A stretch of 64,000 bases of DNA from Breviolum minutum Mf 1.05b.01 (lineage: Eukaryota; Sar; Dinophyceae; Suessiales; Symbiodiniaceae). Of the stretch, positions 46,519-57,514 are shown one piece after another; the stretch's first letter is position 1; every line of letters starts with the position of its first letter. Location of the stretch: positions 1 to 64,000 of the forward strand of contig DF240767.1 of the NCBI GenBank assembly GCA_000507305.1. Direction: 5' to 3'. The notes below the pieces were generated by a model. The model had not been told where the DNA came from and searched no databases. It saw nothing but the letters and a program-made list of their open reading frames with translations. The position numbers were made by a program, and so were the translations under genes.

Positions 46519-47401
46519 TGGCACACCTTTTTTTCCTCACTGCACATTGAAAAAGCTCATGGGAGGCGCATCCGCAGAAGGGCGTACATAGTCAACTGAG
46601 CCTGAGAATGTGCTGCTTACTTGGATGACGTACCCCCCTGAAGCTACTTTGAAGCCACTTGTGTATAGAAAACGGTTGAGGCAGGTTGCATAGCATGTCA
46701 ATAGTTATAAATCCACTTGTGCGTATTCCCAGTAACACAGCGCCAACACAGACTGTGCCTCTTTCAAATTGCGAGACCCTGAGAGTCATTCTAGGCCATA
46801 CCTAGGCCTAGGATCTATAGGTATAGATATTTGGCCACCCGCTTGCCAGTGGTTACCACATCTTCAATAGGCATATCCCAAAACAAGATTACATTGTGGT
46901 ACCGACCAAATCCTATTCCAAGGCGAGGATTCCGTTCTTGTGGAGCAACTTCTTTTAAAAGACTTCCCTAGAAGCAGAAGTGAAGAGTGCAAGAATACAT
47001 GCAGAACTGTCACTTTTGCAATGTAGATTTCCACAAGAATTAAACCTGTGAATTACTTCTCCGGGAGAAGATATCCGTCCATACTATACCATCATCAAAA
47101 AAAATGCAAAAAAACTGCAGAAACAGTCGCAAAAAACCCCTTTGTAAATATAGGAATCCCCTTCCGCAGGGTCTGACCCAACCCCCCCCCCCACAAAACC
47201 CACTTGAGTTGATGATAAAAATCCCAACCTCAAAAGGGCAACTATTTTTGGTCCTAATGCTAAGTAGAAACACCAAGGTAAAAGGTAATTTTTTGGGCAC
47301 AGGACTCCAAACTGAAGGAGCTTGCTATGTATTGCTATGTAAGAACCAAGGTGGACATACCAAGAATCTATGCCTTTTTACTACCTGGTTAAGATTGCAA
47401 T

Positions 47402-47567
47402 GTACCCTCCCAGAACAGCCAAAGCCCCTGAAAAGTGGATGGTTGGAAGAGAAACCTATTGGGAAGGTAAATTTTTCAGGGGCTAGCTGTTAATCATCCC
47501 AAACGGAAATTCATCTTCCAACCATGCATTTTCAAGTGCTTTGGGTGTTAGTTTCGGGGAGTGTAGC
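47402..47567. mobile_element. Compound family B element
   Basis: ACCCTCCCAGAACAGCC, CCCCTGAAAAGTGGATGG, TTTTTCAGGGGCTAGCTG, then a second right half ending GTGTTAGTTTCGGGGAGTG. Confidence 0.7.
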
Positions 47568-47570
47568 TAC

Positions 47571-47690
47571 TTGGATGTCTCAGGAAATTAGTAAATGGTT
47601 TGTGAGTAGGGTATAAGCCTAATATATCCCATTTAGAAGTGAAATATATCCCGTTGATCCTAACCATTTACCTAAAAGTTCTGTAGAGCC
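47571..47690. mobile_element. Family I element, diverged copy
   Basis: TACTTGGATGTCTCAGGAAA and TAGTAAATGGTTTGTG match the left arm of the perfect copy at 53890. Confidence 0.6.
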
Positions 47691-47711
47691 AAAAAAAGAT
47701 CAAATCCTTTC

Positions 47712-47897
47712 CCCATAGGATCCATGGGACGAGTGGTATATTTACCTACATATTGATCCCAAACAAATCCACAAAATTCATGTAGGTAAATATACCATGT
47801 TAACAGGAAATTGACCTACATGAATGGTTGCTTTTAACGGTAAAATATGTGGGTTTTCATGTAGGTAAATATACACCACCATTCCGTCCTCCCCATG
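47712..47897. mobile_element. Family D, tandem or compound copy
   Basis: Four ATGTAGGTAAATAT-type words in alternating orientation, with CCCATAGGATCCATGGG at the left tip and TCCCCATGGG at the right. Confidence 0.7.
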
Positions 47898-48019
47898 GGA
47901 ATCATCCGTCATGGCTTCTCCCCGTGACTCCCCTTGACTTCCAGCTCCAAGGATCGAAACCACAAACTGCGTTCCTGACTTTGTTGCGACACCCACCTAA
48001 GCAATGGCTGGCCATACGT

Positions 48020-48212
48020 TTTTTCCATAGGACGAAGGGTGTATTTACCTACATTTACCATATTTTACCCTTAAAAACAAGCAAATGTAGGTAAATTTCC
48101 CATACATGGTATATATTTACCTACATGAATTTTGTTGACTTTTTTATGGGATCAATATGTAGGTAAATATACCTAAATATACCATAGATACATGGATTCT
48201 ATGGGATATGGC
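48020..48212. mobile_element. Family D, tandem or compound copy
   Basis: Several GTAAATTTCCCATACATGG and TATTTACCTACAT units in both orientations, ending TGGATTCTATGGGATATGG. Confidence 0.7.
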
Positions 48213-48820
48213 CATCAGTTTTGGGACATTGAACAAAGGTAGACACGGTTTTCCGTCGAAATATCAGAAACAGTTTGGGAGGTGATCTTCTACCATATCA
48301 TGAAAACATGGCGCCTTATTAATAGACACTTCCTTAATGGAATATCAAAAATGGTAGACATTCATTGTATCGACTAAGTGCCTACATTTCAACCTATGCA
48401 TATGTCGGACCCTTGTCATACTAGTACTATCCTAGTAATTGCTTCATTCTACTTGCTGGGTAGTATATGATATACAGTATCAATCAACGTCTCGTTCGAA
48501 GTCATCCAGAAGTTGGCGCCGCCTCGCACTTGCAAGGGGGCCTCTTACACAAACAGTTCACTATTGGAGTGAGTTCTTAGGAAACAACAAAGGTGTTGCA
48601 ACAACTTTGCGGAAAAAATGATCATGACTTGAACGGCATGGTCAGAAAATAAATCACCACCCTTTATGCACATGTTTGTTGCAGTCATTTGTCTTCTACA
48701 ACATTCCCGTTATTCAGAAACACATCTTGGTCGTTCCGGTATTGCTTGAGTCCAGAGGATTCTCAGAATTCCCAGCTTTAAAAATTGCATCCGTACGAAT
48801 CCGTACGTCTTCTTTAAGGA

Positions 48821-49240
48821 GTGCAACAACTATTGGATCTTTTTACAGTATGTTGCGTTATGTTGAGTGTTGTTTTTCTCCGTAAAAAGGATGTCATGGA
48901 GAAAACACTTCACAAACTTCAGGAGAGTGTACTTTTGTTAGTCTGGGTGATAATGTCTACAGGACTTCCAACGGCTTCCAAAGGGTATGATGAAGGTATC
49001 ATATCTTTCCGAAAGCACAAATTGGGGTTAGAGATGTGGCTCGAAATAAGGAAATACCAAAGGGGTTTGGACATCCCTGACCAAACCACGATGGAGAAGT
49101 TCTCCAAGAAACACTGACCACTGAGGAGGATGAGAATCCAGCTTGGAACGATAACATTCATAGAGCACTCTCATGTACCTGGCAGCCAGATTTTTTGCAT
49201 GGAACATGATGTTGGAACAAGGCACAGGAAGTTTCTGAAG
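48821..49240. other. Probable coding block, strand unresolved
   Basis: The plus strand has a 98-codon frame (KKDVMEKTLHKLQESVLLLV and onward). The minus strand has an exon-like pair: 49178-49236 (KLPVPCSNIMFHAKNLAA, acceptor ACTCCTTCAG, donor CCAG/GTACAT), then a frame starting WILILLSGQCFLENFSIVVW that would be a membrane segment. I cannot choose between them. Confidence 0.4.
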
Positions 49241-49309
49241 GAGTTTGTTGACTACCTCCTTAGGCCACCATGATTGGCCACTATGACATCATGGTATCCT
49301 AAAACCAAT

Positions 49310-49403
49310 GATGCATCCATGGTCATGCTATGTTTCACCTACTTTGATCCCATAAAAACTTAACTAAATGTAGATAAATAAACCATACATGGATCCTGTG
49401 GGA
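49310..49403. mobile_element. Family D inverted-repeat element
   Basis: GCATCCATGGTCATGCTATG opposite ACCATACATGGATCCTGTGG. Confidence 0.7.
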
Positions 49404-49587
49404 AATATATGGAGGGTTTAGAGGCTTGATTCAGGGACTCCAAAATCATGAGCCTCAAACAAAAACCTACCTTTCACATGCAGTTGGTGTGACCAGTGAG
49501 TGTCATACCGTCAGCTTAACCCCTTATGCCCTGTCACACCATGACATAAGACATCCAGGGCCACCTCATGTGGACCTTCCAAAAATA

Positions 49588-49625
49588 CCTCTAAACACCT
49601 TCTCAGGAGGTATTTGGATGTACAG
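49588..49625. repeat. Family E, short copy
   Basis: AAACACCTTCTCAGGAGGTA then TTTGG. Confidence 0.6.
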
Positions 49626-49847
49626 GGGCTTACCCGATAGCCGATAACCAGAAAAAGGATGAGAGCTGATTCCGACAGCCCCGGGATTTGTGCAAGTGTC
49701 GAAGAACCTCTGAACCTCTTGCCAGAAAGAACAGCGAACAATCACGGCCAAACAAAAACGAAGTGAACGCCACCATGTTCTGTTGCAAAGGCCATAAATG
49801 AGTCCGCATTTCTCACTGGAAATCGTTAGGGGAGGGGTATTCTCTGT

Positions 49848-49954
49848 GCGTAGGTTGACTGGTCATATGATACCTGAAGGACCAGCCCACCTGTTTCACA
49901 AGCCTTTCATCGTTCAGAAAATGTTTTATACTGGCTAGTCAAGTCAACCTACGC
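49848..49954. mobile_element. Family P inverted-repeat element
   Basis: GCGTAGGTTGACT opposite AGTCAACCTACGC, perfect 13-bp ends. Single copy in this window. Confidence 0.8.
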
Positions 49955-50139
49955 CCAAACCCACTTGGCCTCCTCAGAAACATGGGTTTAATAAGGGAAA
50001 CCAACGGCTGATAAGCCATCTACTGTTCATGCATGTTCATCAGAAATCATGCACCAGTTCAGCCCCTCTGCATACAGATCTACAGTAACAGCCAGCAATT
50101 TCAAAGAAAGATGGATGAAGTAGCAAACTCTACATGCTT

Positions 50140-50230
50140 ACCCTCCCTGAAGCTAACAGTTCGCCCCTGAAAATAGACCCCTGGAAAAGGAAATTCCTAT
50201 TGGAACCCACCATGTTGAGGGGCAAACAAA
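50140..50230. mobile_element. Family B element, right end degraded
   Basis: ACCCTCCCTGAAGCTAACAG, CGCCCCTGAAAATAGACC. Confidence 0.65.
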
Positions 50231-50379
50231 ACTATATAGGTCCTTTTGGTCACCTCCAGGTGCCCTTCCGTCTTCCCCAGGGGTGAAAATTACCGCATTC
50301 CTTACAGCAGTACAACGATTTATAGCCGGCCGCTGTGGGAAAGATGAGCGCCATATTTACCCTAGACATCCCTAGACAT

Positions 50380-50500
50380 CCATTCCTACCTACTAGCGCC
50401 GGGCTTAAGTCACATCAGTCGGAGGAAAGTCACATCACCCAATGGAAATGCAAGATGGAGAAAAGTCACATCACACGGCGGGAAGTCACATCATTTTGTG
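50380..50500. repeat. AGTCACATCA short direct repeats
   Basis: AGTCACATCA occurs four times with spacings of 10-35 bases, running into the tandem array. Confidence 0.75.
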
Positions 50501-50686
50501 ACAATCCCAATGGCACAGCGGCATCCAACAGAAAACCAAAAAGTAACCAAATCTAGCCGCGACATTGCGCACAGTGAGATATTTGTTGATTGTAGGAAGA
50601 AGTTTGCACCAAATACCAATGGCACAGCGTGTGCCATATAGCCTTTCCAAATTCTCAGCATCCTGGATCCCAATGGCACAGCAACT

Positions 50687-51003
50687 ATTACACAGACTTC
50701 TCTTGACAATCTTTTTGACAATCCCAATGGCACAGCGACTGTTACACAGACTTCTTTTGTCAATCTTTTTGACAATCCCAATGGCACAGCGACTGTTACA
50801 CAGACTTCTTTTGGCAATTTCTTTTGACAATCTCAATGGCACAGCGACTGTTACACAGACTTCTCTTGACAATCTTTTGACAATCCCAATGGCACAGGGA
50901 CTGTTACACAGACTTCTTTTGGCAATTTCTTTTGACAATCCCAATGGCACAGGGACTGTTACACAGACTTCTTTTGGCAATTTCTTTTTGACAATCCCAA
51001 TAG
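50687..51003. repeat. Tandem array, 53-56 bp unit, truncated by gap
   Basis: Unit: GACAATCCCAATGGCACAGC, GACTGTTACACAGACTTC, then a T-rich tail of varying length. Five or six copies before the N run, with two or three looser copies back to 50500. Unit length varies by one to three bases, so no single frame is kept. Read locally it gives DNPNGTATVTQTS on the plus strand. Confidence 0.95.
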
Positions 51004-51338
51004 NNNNNNNNNNNNNNNNNNNNNNNNNNNNNNNNNNNNNNNNNNNNNNNNNNNNNNNNNNNNNNNNNNNNNNNNNNNNNNNNNNNNNNNNNNNNNNNNN
51101 NNNNNNNNNNNNNNNNNNNNNNNNNNNNNNNNNNNNNNNNNNNNNNNNNNNNNNNNNNNNNNNNNNNNNNNNNNNNNNNNNNNNNNNNNNNNNNNNNNNN
51201 NNNNNNNNNNNNNNNNNNNNNNNNNNNNNNNNNNNNNNNNNNNNNNNNNNNNNNNNNNNNNNNNNNNNNNNNNNNNNNNNNNNNNNNNNNNNNNNNNNNN
51301 NNNNNNNNNNNNNNNNNNNNNNNNNNNNNNNNNNNNNN
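51004..51338. other. Assembly gap, 335 N
   Basis: N run bounded by unrelated tandem repeats on its two sides. Its size may be only an estimate. Confidence 0.99.
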
Positions 51339-51719
51339 CAAAAGCAACAAAGTACTGCGCACAACAGCAAAAATGATACATGAACTATTGCCGAATATGA
51401 TACAAGTCATCAAAATATTGCAGGGACACAAGGTAACTACGAAAAAACAAAGAATGCAGAAGAAAATGCAATTGCAGAGACACAAGGTAACTACGAAAAA
51501 ACAAAGAATGCAGAAGAAAATGCAAAAGCAACAGAGTACTGCGCACAACAGCAAAATGATACATGAACTATTGCCGAATATGATAAAAGTCATCAAAATA
51601 TTGCAGGGACACAAGGTAACTACGAAACAACAAAGAATGCAAATGAAAGCTCAAAAGCAACAAAGTACTGCGCACAACAGCAAGCATGATACATGAACTA
51701 TTGCCGAATATGATAAAAG
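51339..51719. repeat. Tandem array, about 129-184 bp unit
   Basis: CAAAAGCAACAAAGTACTGC starts copies near 51338, 51523 and 51652. The first copy contains an internal duplication of about 55 bp (GACACAAGGTAACTACGAAA). One plus frame stays open over 107 codons (51373-51696). Another reads NYEKTKNAEENA but is cut by the same TGA in each unit. Confidence 0.95.
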
Positions 51720-51867
51720 TGATCAAAATACTGCGTGCACGCAGACTGATACGACTTCCCCCCGAGCGATACGACTTAAACCGACCGCTTGTAGGTTTGA
51801 AAAGGCCCCTTAAATCATACACGAGCAACACAGTGTCACATCTGATGTTTGATGATTTTTGTGAGGG

Positions 51868-51967
51868 ATACCATCCCTGAAAATAGGCCAAAATCGACCC
51901 TAAAAAGAACGGATCATCTTCCAACCATCCATTTTCAGGTTTTTTTTGGGCTGTTTTAGGGAGGGTG
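51868..51967. mobile_element. Family B element
   Basis: ACCATCCCTGAAAATAGGCC and CCATTTTCAGG, right end TGTTTTAGGGAGGGT. Confidence 0.7.
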
Positions 51968-52289
51968 TTTGAATCTTTCCAGGACTCCTCATCAGCCGTC
52001 CATTACACCCGATTGCCTAGAGTCGTGAGCCGCATAGATCAGAATTTCATCTCTCAATGGACCTCGGTGGAAAGCAGTCCAGTCTTTCAACCTATAGGCA
52101 AATGTGATTCTATGAAACACCTCTCTTCCCAAATTTTGCCTGACTTTTTTTCATGTGGCAAATTTTGGCAAACATCGTATTGCATGTATTGCGGCAATCT
52201 TTGGGGGAGAATCCATCACATTTTCTGCTTAATTTCTCTGGAAGTTGGCAGGTTGTAAGGTAACAACTTCAATTCATCCCCCTTCCCTA

Positions 52290-52375
52290 GGGATCCTGGC
52301 TCACCTTCTGAGAATAGTTTCATGGAACCTAAATACTATGCTTTTTGGAGGCTATTGGACACCCCAATCACCAAA
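52290..52375. repeat. Family G repeat, copy 2
   Basis: CACCTTCTGAGAATAG, ATGGAACCTAAATACTATGC, ATTGGACACCCCAATCA. Confidence 0.65.
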
Positions 52376-52693
52376 GAATATGACGATTGATTCCTCGGGT
52401 TCAGAGTTTCAGTTTCAAATCTCAGATTTAAAAAGTCAGGAAAGTGTGCCGTCCCGTGTGCTTTTTTCACGGTTGGCTCGCAAAACACCATGAAATTTTG
52501 GTGATGTATATACATGAGTTCCTTGACCGGTTGATAGGTAGTTCTATTATCATGTTTTATCCCATCGTTGACAGGTTTCATACATTCCTGTGGTATGAAA
52601 CCATCAGCAGTATCATACATGAGTTCTCGAGTCTTTTAGTTCTGTTTTGACACCGTCTGAGGTTTGATCTTCTTAGGATCATGTCTGGGCAAT

Positions 52694-52975
52694 TTATTGT
52701 AAATCCTTGACCTGAATTAATTGAACCAATTTGGGGAGGATTTCCTTACTGAACCACCATTTGGGGTGGCTTCGGCTGAGGTCGTTATATATAATTTGCT
52801 CATTTGCCCAGATCATGTTGAGGGTACAATGCTGCTTGGCAGATTTCAGATTTTCTTGGAAGATGGGGATGCTTAACTGCTGGTGTGGCGACAGGAGGTT
52901 TCGCGATAGCTCAGACCTTGTACAGTTCCCTTTCAGGAAGGTTTGCCCACGTTGGTTTACCAAAGCAGGGTACAT
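52694..52975. other. Probable coding block, strand unresolved
   Basis: Plus: an exon after TTTGCTCATTTGCCCAG (52820) to AGGAAG/GTTTGC (52949), one frame open throughout (IMLRVQCCLADFRFSWKMGM). Minus: a 93-codon hydrophilic frame (GNCTRSELSRNLLSPHQQLS and onward). The splice sites favour plus; the composition favours minus. Confidence 0.35.
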
Positions 52976-53073
52976 GGTATTGTCAATGCTTGTTCTGGCA
53001 AATCAGCAAATCCTTCATATCTTGCGTTCATATGTTTTAAGCCCCTGAACAACATATTTAACATGTTTTTTAG

Positions 53074-53198
53074 TTTCAAAATATATCAACAAACCCAGGA
53101 AGACCAAGCTTTGCCCATCTGGCACCCTCGTGAACAACTTTACATGGTTCATCCAAAAGACCAGCCCCGACTTGTTTGGGAGAAACTGGACTTCCAGG
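53074..53198 (+). CDS. Internal or terminal exon, unrecognised
   Basis: After the excellent acceptor ACATGTTTTTTAG one plus frame reads FKIYQQTQEDQALPIWHPRE, then QLYMVHPKDQPRLVWEKLDF and Q. It then meets a CAGG/GTAGAA donor or continues 17 codons to a TAG at 53251. The His/Pro/Trp-rich, non-repetitive composition is strongly protein-like. No family was recognised. Confidence 0.5.
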
Positions 53199-53336
53199 GT
53201 AGAAATCTTACAGCATCAACAAATTCCATCAAATCATCTATCTCTGCTTAGTGATTGGAGATCGTAAAACCAAGGCACGATCTTGGAAGACCTTATAGGA
53301 TCCGCCTGCACAGCAGGATGGTTAACACTTCTCTAT

Positions 53337-53420
53337 ACATATCCTATAAGAAAAATGTATGGTATATGTTTACCTACATTTGGCAGACTTTGCATGGTAA
53401 ATGTAGATCCTAGGGGTATA
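53337..53420. mobile_element. Family D element
   Basis: ATGTATGGTATATGTTTACC and GTAAATGTAGATCCTAGGG. Confidence 0.6.
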
Positions 53421-53715
53421 GTGAATATAATATCATACAGGACATAAGTATTAATATGAGTAAAACAAACATGGGAAGGGTGAACCCTCCACGAAGGTAG
53501 CTTACTATCATGGTTTGGTGATGGAGACTTCAACTGGTTTCTTGCATGGTAAACCTTAGGTGCCCTGCTACAAGTCGGAGGGATCATATTAGTCACATGA
53601 GCCTGTGAAAAAGGAACCTCTCACTTTCCAGTTTACTTGTTGTTCGATAGGGATCCTTATTGCTTGTACTGTTTTTTTTCAAAATCTCCACAGTCCACTG
53701 GGTAGTATAAGCCCT

Positions 53716-53738
53716 TATATATATATATATATATATAT
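53716..53738. repeat. TA microsatellite
   Basis: Eleven TA units. Confidence 0.95.
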
Positions 53739-53851
53739 GTACACCCCAAACCGAACAACCAGGAGCCCTGTTTTCATGGCTCACATCCCCCCAAGCGCCC
53801 TAACATTGGCGGAATCCAGGAAGTTTTGGAAAAAAACATGTTGAACGCAAC

Positions 53852-54120
53852 GAGGTGGGCCCCAAAACCAGTTATATGTAGGGTCCCATACTTGGATGTT
53901 CCAGGAAGATAGCAAATGGTTAGTAAATGGGTAATAACCTACTTATAAATGGGATATGTTGGGGTTATAACCCACTTACTAACCATTTACTATCTTCCTG
54001 GGACATCCAAGTAACTCCACTTATATAGGAGTGAAAAAAAACAGCTATCCATTTATATTCGGCCATTTACAGGCGTTGTAACTCCATTTATCATATTTAA
54101 AACTAGTACGGGCCGACCTG
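53852..54120. mobile_element. Family H element interrupted by family I
   Basis: H ends GAGGTGGGCCCCAAAACCAG and ACTAGTACGGGCCGACCTG. H interior words (CTTATAT, TTTATATTCGGCCATTTAC) continue on both sides of 53890-54012. Confidence 0.75.
53890..54012. mobile_element. Family I inverted-repeat element, near-perfect
   Basis: The arm ACTTGGATGTTCCAGGAAG.. and its complement ..CTTCCTGGGACATCCAAGT are about 50 bases each with few mismatches, around a short centre. An RNA copy would form a long hairpin. Confidence 0.9.
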
Positions 54121-54966
54121 GAAACTTTCCTTATATATACATAAGTACACATCATCATATCCAAATACCTTGTGTTGGAAGGTTGTGGGGCCACGTGTTA
54201 CTATGACTGCATGTCTAGGGTCCTGGTCCTACTCCTCCTGCCAGGTTTCTGTGTCACCCTTACAACAAAGAAGCAAAAAGAAGGGCTCTGAGTTAGCCAA
54301 ACAGTCTTAAAAAGAAACGCACATTTGCAACTAATCTCCGATCAGAAAGTCTTAGAAAAAATATCATATACAACTATAGGAAAACAAGCACCTCTACTCA
54401 ATTCTACTGTAGAAAGTCTGATTTTGACTATATAGGGAAGAAACGAATAATGCACCAACCAGCAATCAGCAACTACCTCGCTAAAAATCACATAGCCTGG
54501 GGGACCCTTTTGGGCCCAAAAATGCCAGAAAAATCTCCTATGTTTAAAAGGTGAAACTGACACCCACCCGCCAAAAAGTATGCTCATCCTAAATTTATAT
54601 AAAACGATCGTTGGAAAAAACACTGGCCTTGTAAAGTATTCAACCGTGAAAGACACCATGGCACAAAATCACCAAACAACGTACATCCAAATCTCAATCA
54701 ACTAGTCACTAGCTACCAACTACCAAAACAACCCCATGTTTCACACCGTCATGTCTTGAAAAACTAAAGCATTCCACCAAGGAGGAAATGCGACCCCCGT
54801 TGTCCGGTCGTTGCCTTGTTTGGGTTCAAAGAGGTCTTTGCCCCACTCTTTGATCGTACCTGCGAAAGCTTTCCTTGGAGCGTTGCTTTTCCTACTGCAA
54901 CCCAGGAGAGGCGGCGTTTACACACAAAAATAATAGCACTATGAAGTGCAACAAAAATTCAAACAC

Positions 54967-55041
54967 GGTTGTTGTTGTTGTTGTTGCTGGTGTTGCTGGT
55001 GTTGCTGGTGTTGCTGGTGTTGTTGTTGTTGTTGTTGTTGC
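54967..55041. repeat. TTG microsatellite with GCTGGTGTT ninemer
   Basis: TTG runs surround four tandem GCTGGTGTT units. Confidence 0.95.
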
Positions 55042-55345
55042 TACAAGAAACTCGTCAGGACTTGTGGTTCAAAAGCATCCATGTCCATGCCAATAGTTAT
55101 CAATCTAGACATGTTCAACCATGCCAAGACTGAATTTTCTCCACTCAAACAATTCCTATGAAACAAGGGCAGTGGAGTCTGTGGTACCGTGGATTTGTTT
55201 CAGTCCCGAAGCTCCAGTGATGGGAAAATCAACCCAAACAGTGGTGGTTTGGGTTGGCGTTTTACGATGATCAGATACATCCCAAGCGATAATCCCTTTC
55301 ATTATTCACCGACCAACCATTGATAATAAGGTATGCTAATTATTC

Positions 55346-55437
55346 ACCAACCAACCAACCAACCAACCAACCAACCAACCAACCAACCAACCAACCAACC
55401 AACCAACCAACCAACCAACCAACCAACCAACCAACCA
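55346..55437. repeat. CCAA tetranucleotide array
   Basis: About 22 units, no interruption. The motif ATTATTCACC(A/G)A(C/G)CAACCA lies on both sides (about 55300 and 55480). Confidence 0.97.
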
Positions 55438-55763
55438 GTAATAAAACCATGAAATTTTTAGGATAGTAAACTATGAACATTATTCACCAAGCAACCATTG
55501 ATTGAATCTATTAGTATCTATTAGTAAAGGATTTTACCTCACGTCCAGTCTTACCGAAAGTGATACTGGAGTACACAAACTGAGCTGTATTGCAAACCCT
55601 TGTGACTTTTCAAGACTAGTTAGTGTACGAGGATCCTTACAACGGCTAGCTAAAATCAACCCTTATAACTGGTAGCATAGAATATCCCTTTTGCGCTTGA
55701 AACCACAAGGGTTTTGATTACCAGCTCAAGTGTTTCATGATTTCAAGGCGGCCAAGTCTTATA

Positions 55764-55860
55764 CTTGCTGGTGGTTTCAACCCTTCTGAAACATATTAGC
55801 CAATTGGATCATTTCCCCAAGTAGGGATAAAAACATAGAATATGTGAAACCACGAGCTAG
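55764..55860. mobile_element. Family A element
   Basis: CTTGCTGGTGGTTTCAACCC to ATGTGAAACCACGAGCTAG. Confidence 0.85.
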
Positions 55861-56140
55861 TATATGTTACCTCAGATTCTTTACCTGCCTTTGTAGGCTA
55901 AAGAGAAAAGACATCAACATGGTTTATATATACTATCATATACTATCATATATTTATATGTGTAACATACCGAACCTTATCATCTCATTTAAGAAGAGGG
56001 TGCTGATTGAAACTTAGTCAATCCAATCCAAGTTGCTGATTTTCATCGAGTCCCTCGCATTTCAATAAGCAATTCTGCAAGCTCAGCACACGCTCCGCAT
56101 AATCCTCGGTTTAAAAGGCCCCGTTCTCAGCAGGGACAAA

Positions 56141-56304
56141 AACAAGGTGTATACACCCAGAAAACCAGTTATAAATGGGGGATAATTTGGGTAGAACGTC
56201 CCTACAAATGGCCGCAAATAAATGTATAACTGGGGTGAAAAAAACCCTCCTTAGGGGGGGTTGTAACCCCATTTACAACTGGTTTTCAGGGGCCCACCTT
56301 GTAG
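56141..56304. mobile_element. Family H inverted-repeat element
   Basis: ACAAGGTGTATACACCCAG and AAAACCAGTTATAAATGGGG, opposite CCCCATTTACAACTGGTTTT and GGGGCCCACCTTGT. The plus frame here (LGRTSLQMAANKC) is repeat-derived, not an ankyrin gene. Confidence 0.9.
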
Positions 56305-57166
56305 GTATCAACCTTACAACCCACAAAAATCATCATCTGCTTGGTGCGAACCACCCTCACCCCGTTGCGAGCCTTTGCTCGCCAATTAGTAGTGAAAATG
56401 TTTATCCATTGCTCATTTCACGTCAGTAAGAACAGCCCAGTTATATTACCTACCACAATTACCACAAGACAACGGACTATTCAGAGGCAACTCCCAATAA
56501 TGAGTGTACATCTGTTCCTTTTCTCTTCAATACCCCTTGAACTATGGGTGCGTTGACAAAGGGCATTGCTGCGGTGAAAAATGGGAGATGAGAATTTCCA
56601 AACACCTCCTGTTAAAGTTGCCTTTTCAGTGCGAAGGCCTGGCCTTGGGCTGAGGAAACAAATCTAGCCATGCCAAGATGCTACATCTTGGGATGCTTCC
56701 CCTCTCAGTAACAATGGCAAATGATGGTTGAAGGGGATTTTTGTTACTAAGACCGAAAGGCTCGTGGTGAAACATCCTCGGACTATGTTTCGTTGGGATG
56801 GGACCTAAGAAAAAACCATTATATACTCGCATGTTTGATATTAAAATCAAACAATCATCTGGTTGTGACTTGTGTATACTCATATATATATCTCAAACCC
56901 CCAAATTGAAGTTGGGACATACTCGTCACTATGTCACTATGTTTGTGCCAACATGACATGCCGCCGGGCCTGACCCAGACAAGAAGATTACAACATGTCC
57001 TTCAACTTACTAGGAGGGATTCACTAGTTTCACACATTCAATAGCATGAATTACTGTACTCGGTATATACATCGAGATGCATCCACTCCAAGCATTTTGA
57101 ATGGGGACACCCTATTGCGTAAGCTTCATTTTCTACTGTGAGAAGCGGAGCATCACAATGTATTCT

Positions 57167-57266
57167 CTAGTTGGTGATAGTTGGTGGTTGAACCAACCCA
57201 TTTGAAAAATATCAGTCAAATTGGATCATTCCCCCAAGGACCGGGGTGGAAATAACACATACTTGA
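57167..57266. mobile_element. Family A element, right end truncated
   Basis: CTAGTTGGTGATAGTTGGTGG, ATATCAGTCAAATTGGATCA. The usual CCACCACCTAG end is absent. Confidence 0.75.
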
Positions 57267-57430
57267 ATTTTGATCTCTTTTCGTTTCGACCTTTTCACAT
57301 GCTACAGCATCAATCAATCCTGGCTCCGTTTAAAAGAACACAATCCCCCGATGTTTTATGGACTCCGGCCCGTCAAAGTTTCGGACCTTTAAAAAGGAAC
57401 CAAAAACACAGCCTGCAATGCAATACCCCA

Positions 57431-57512
57431 ATGAGAAATCCATGGGATTTGGTAAATTTACCCACATGAATGGTTGACTTTGATGGTAAATTAGTTGGTA
57501 AAGATACCAGTC
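57431..57512. mobile_element. Family D element
   Basis: AAATCCATGGGATTTGGTAA, ACATGAATGGTTGACTTTGA. Confidence 0.55.
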
Positions 57513-57514
57513 AC

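Noticed and set aside
50486..51614. Long minus ORFs of 140-294 codons
   Set aside because: They are open only because they run through 335 N. The real sequence on both sides is tandem repeat.
56175..56429. Plus ORF with LGRTSLQMAANKC resembling an ankyrin repeat
   Set aside because: It lies entirely in a family H palindrome, and the similarity is coincidental.
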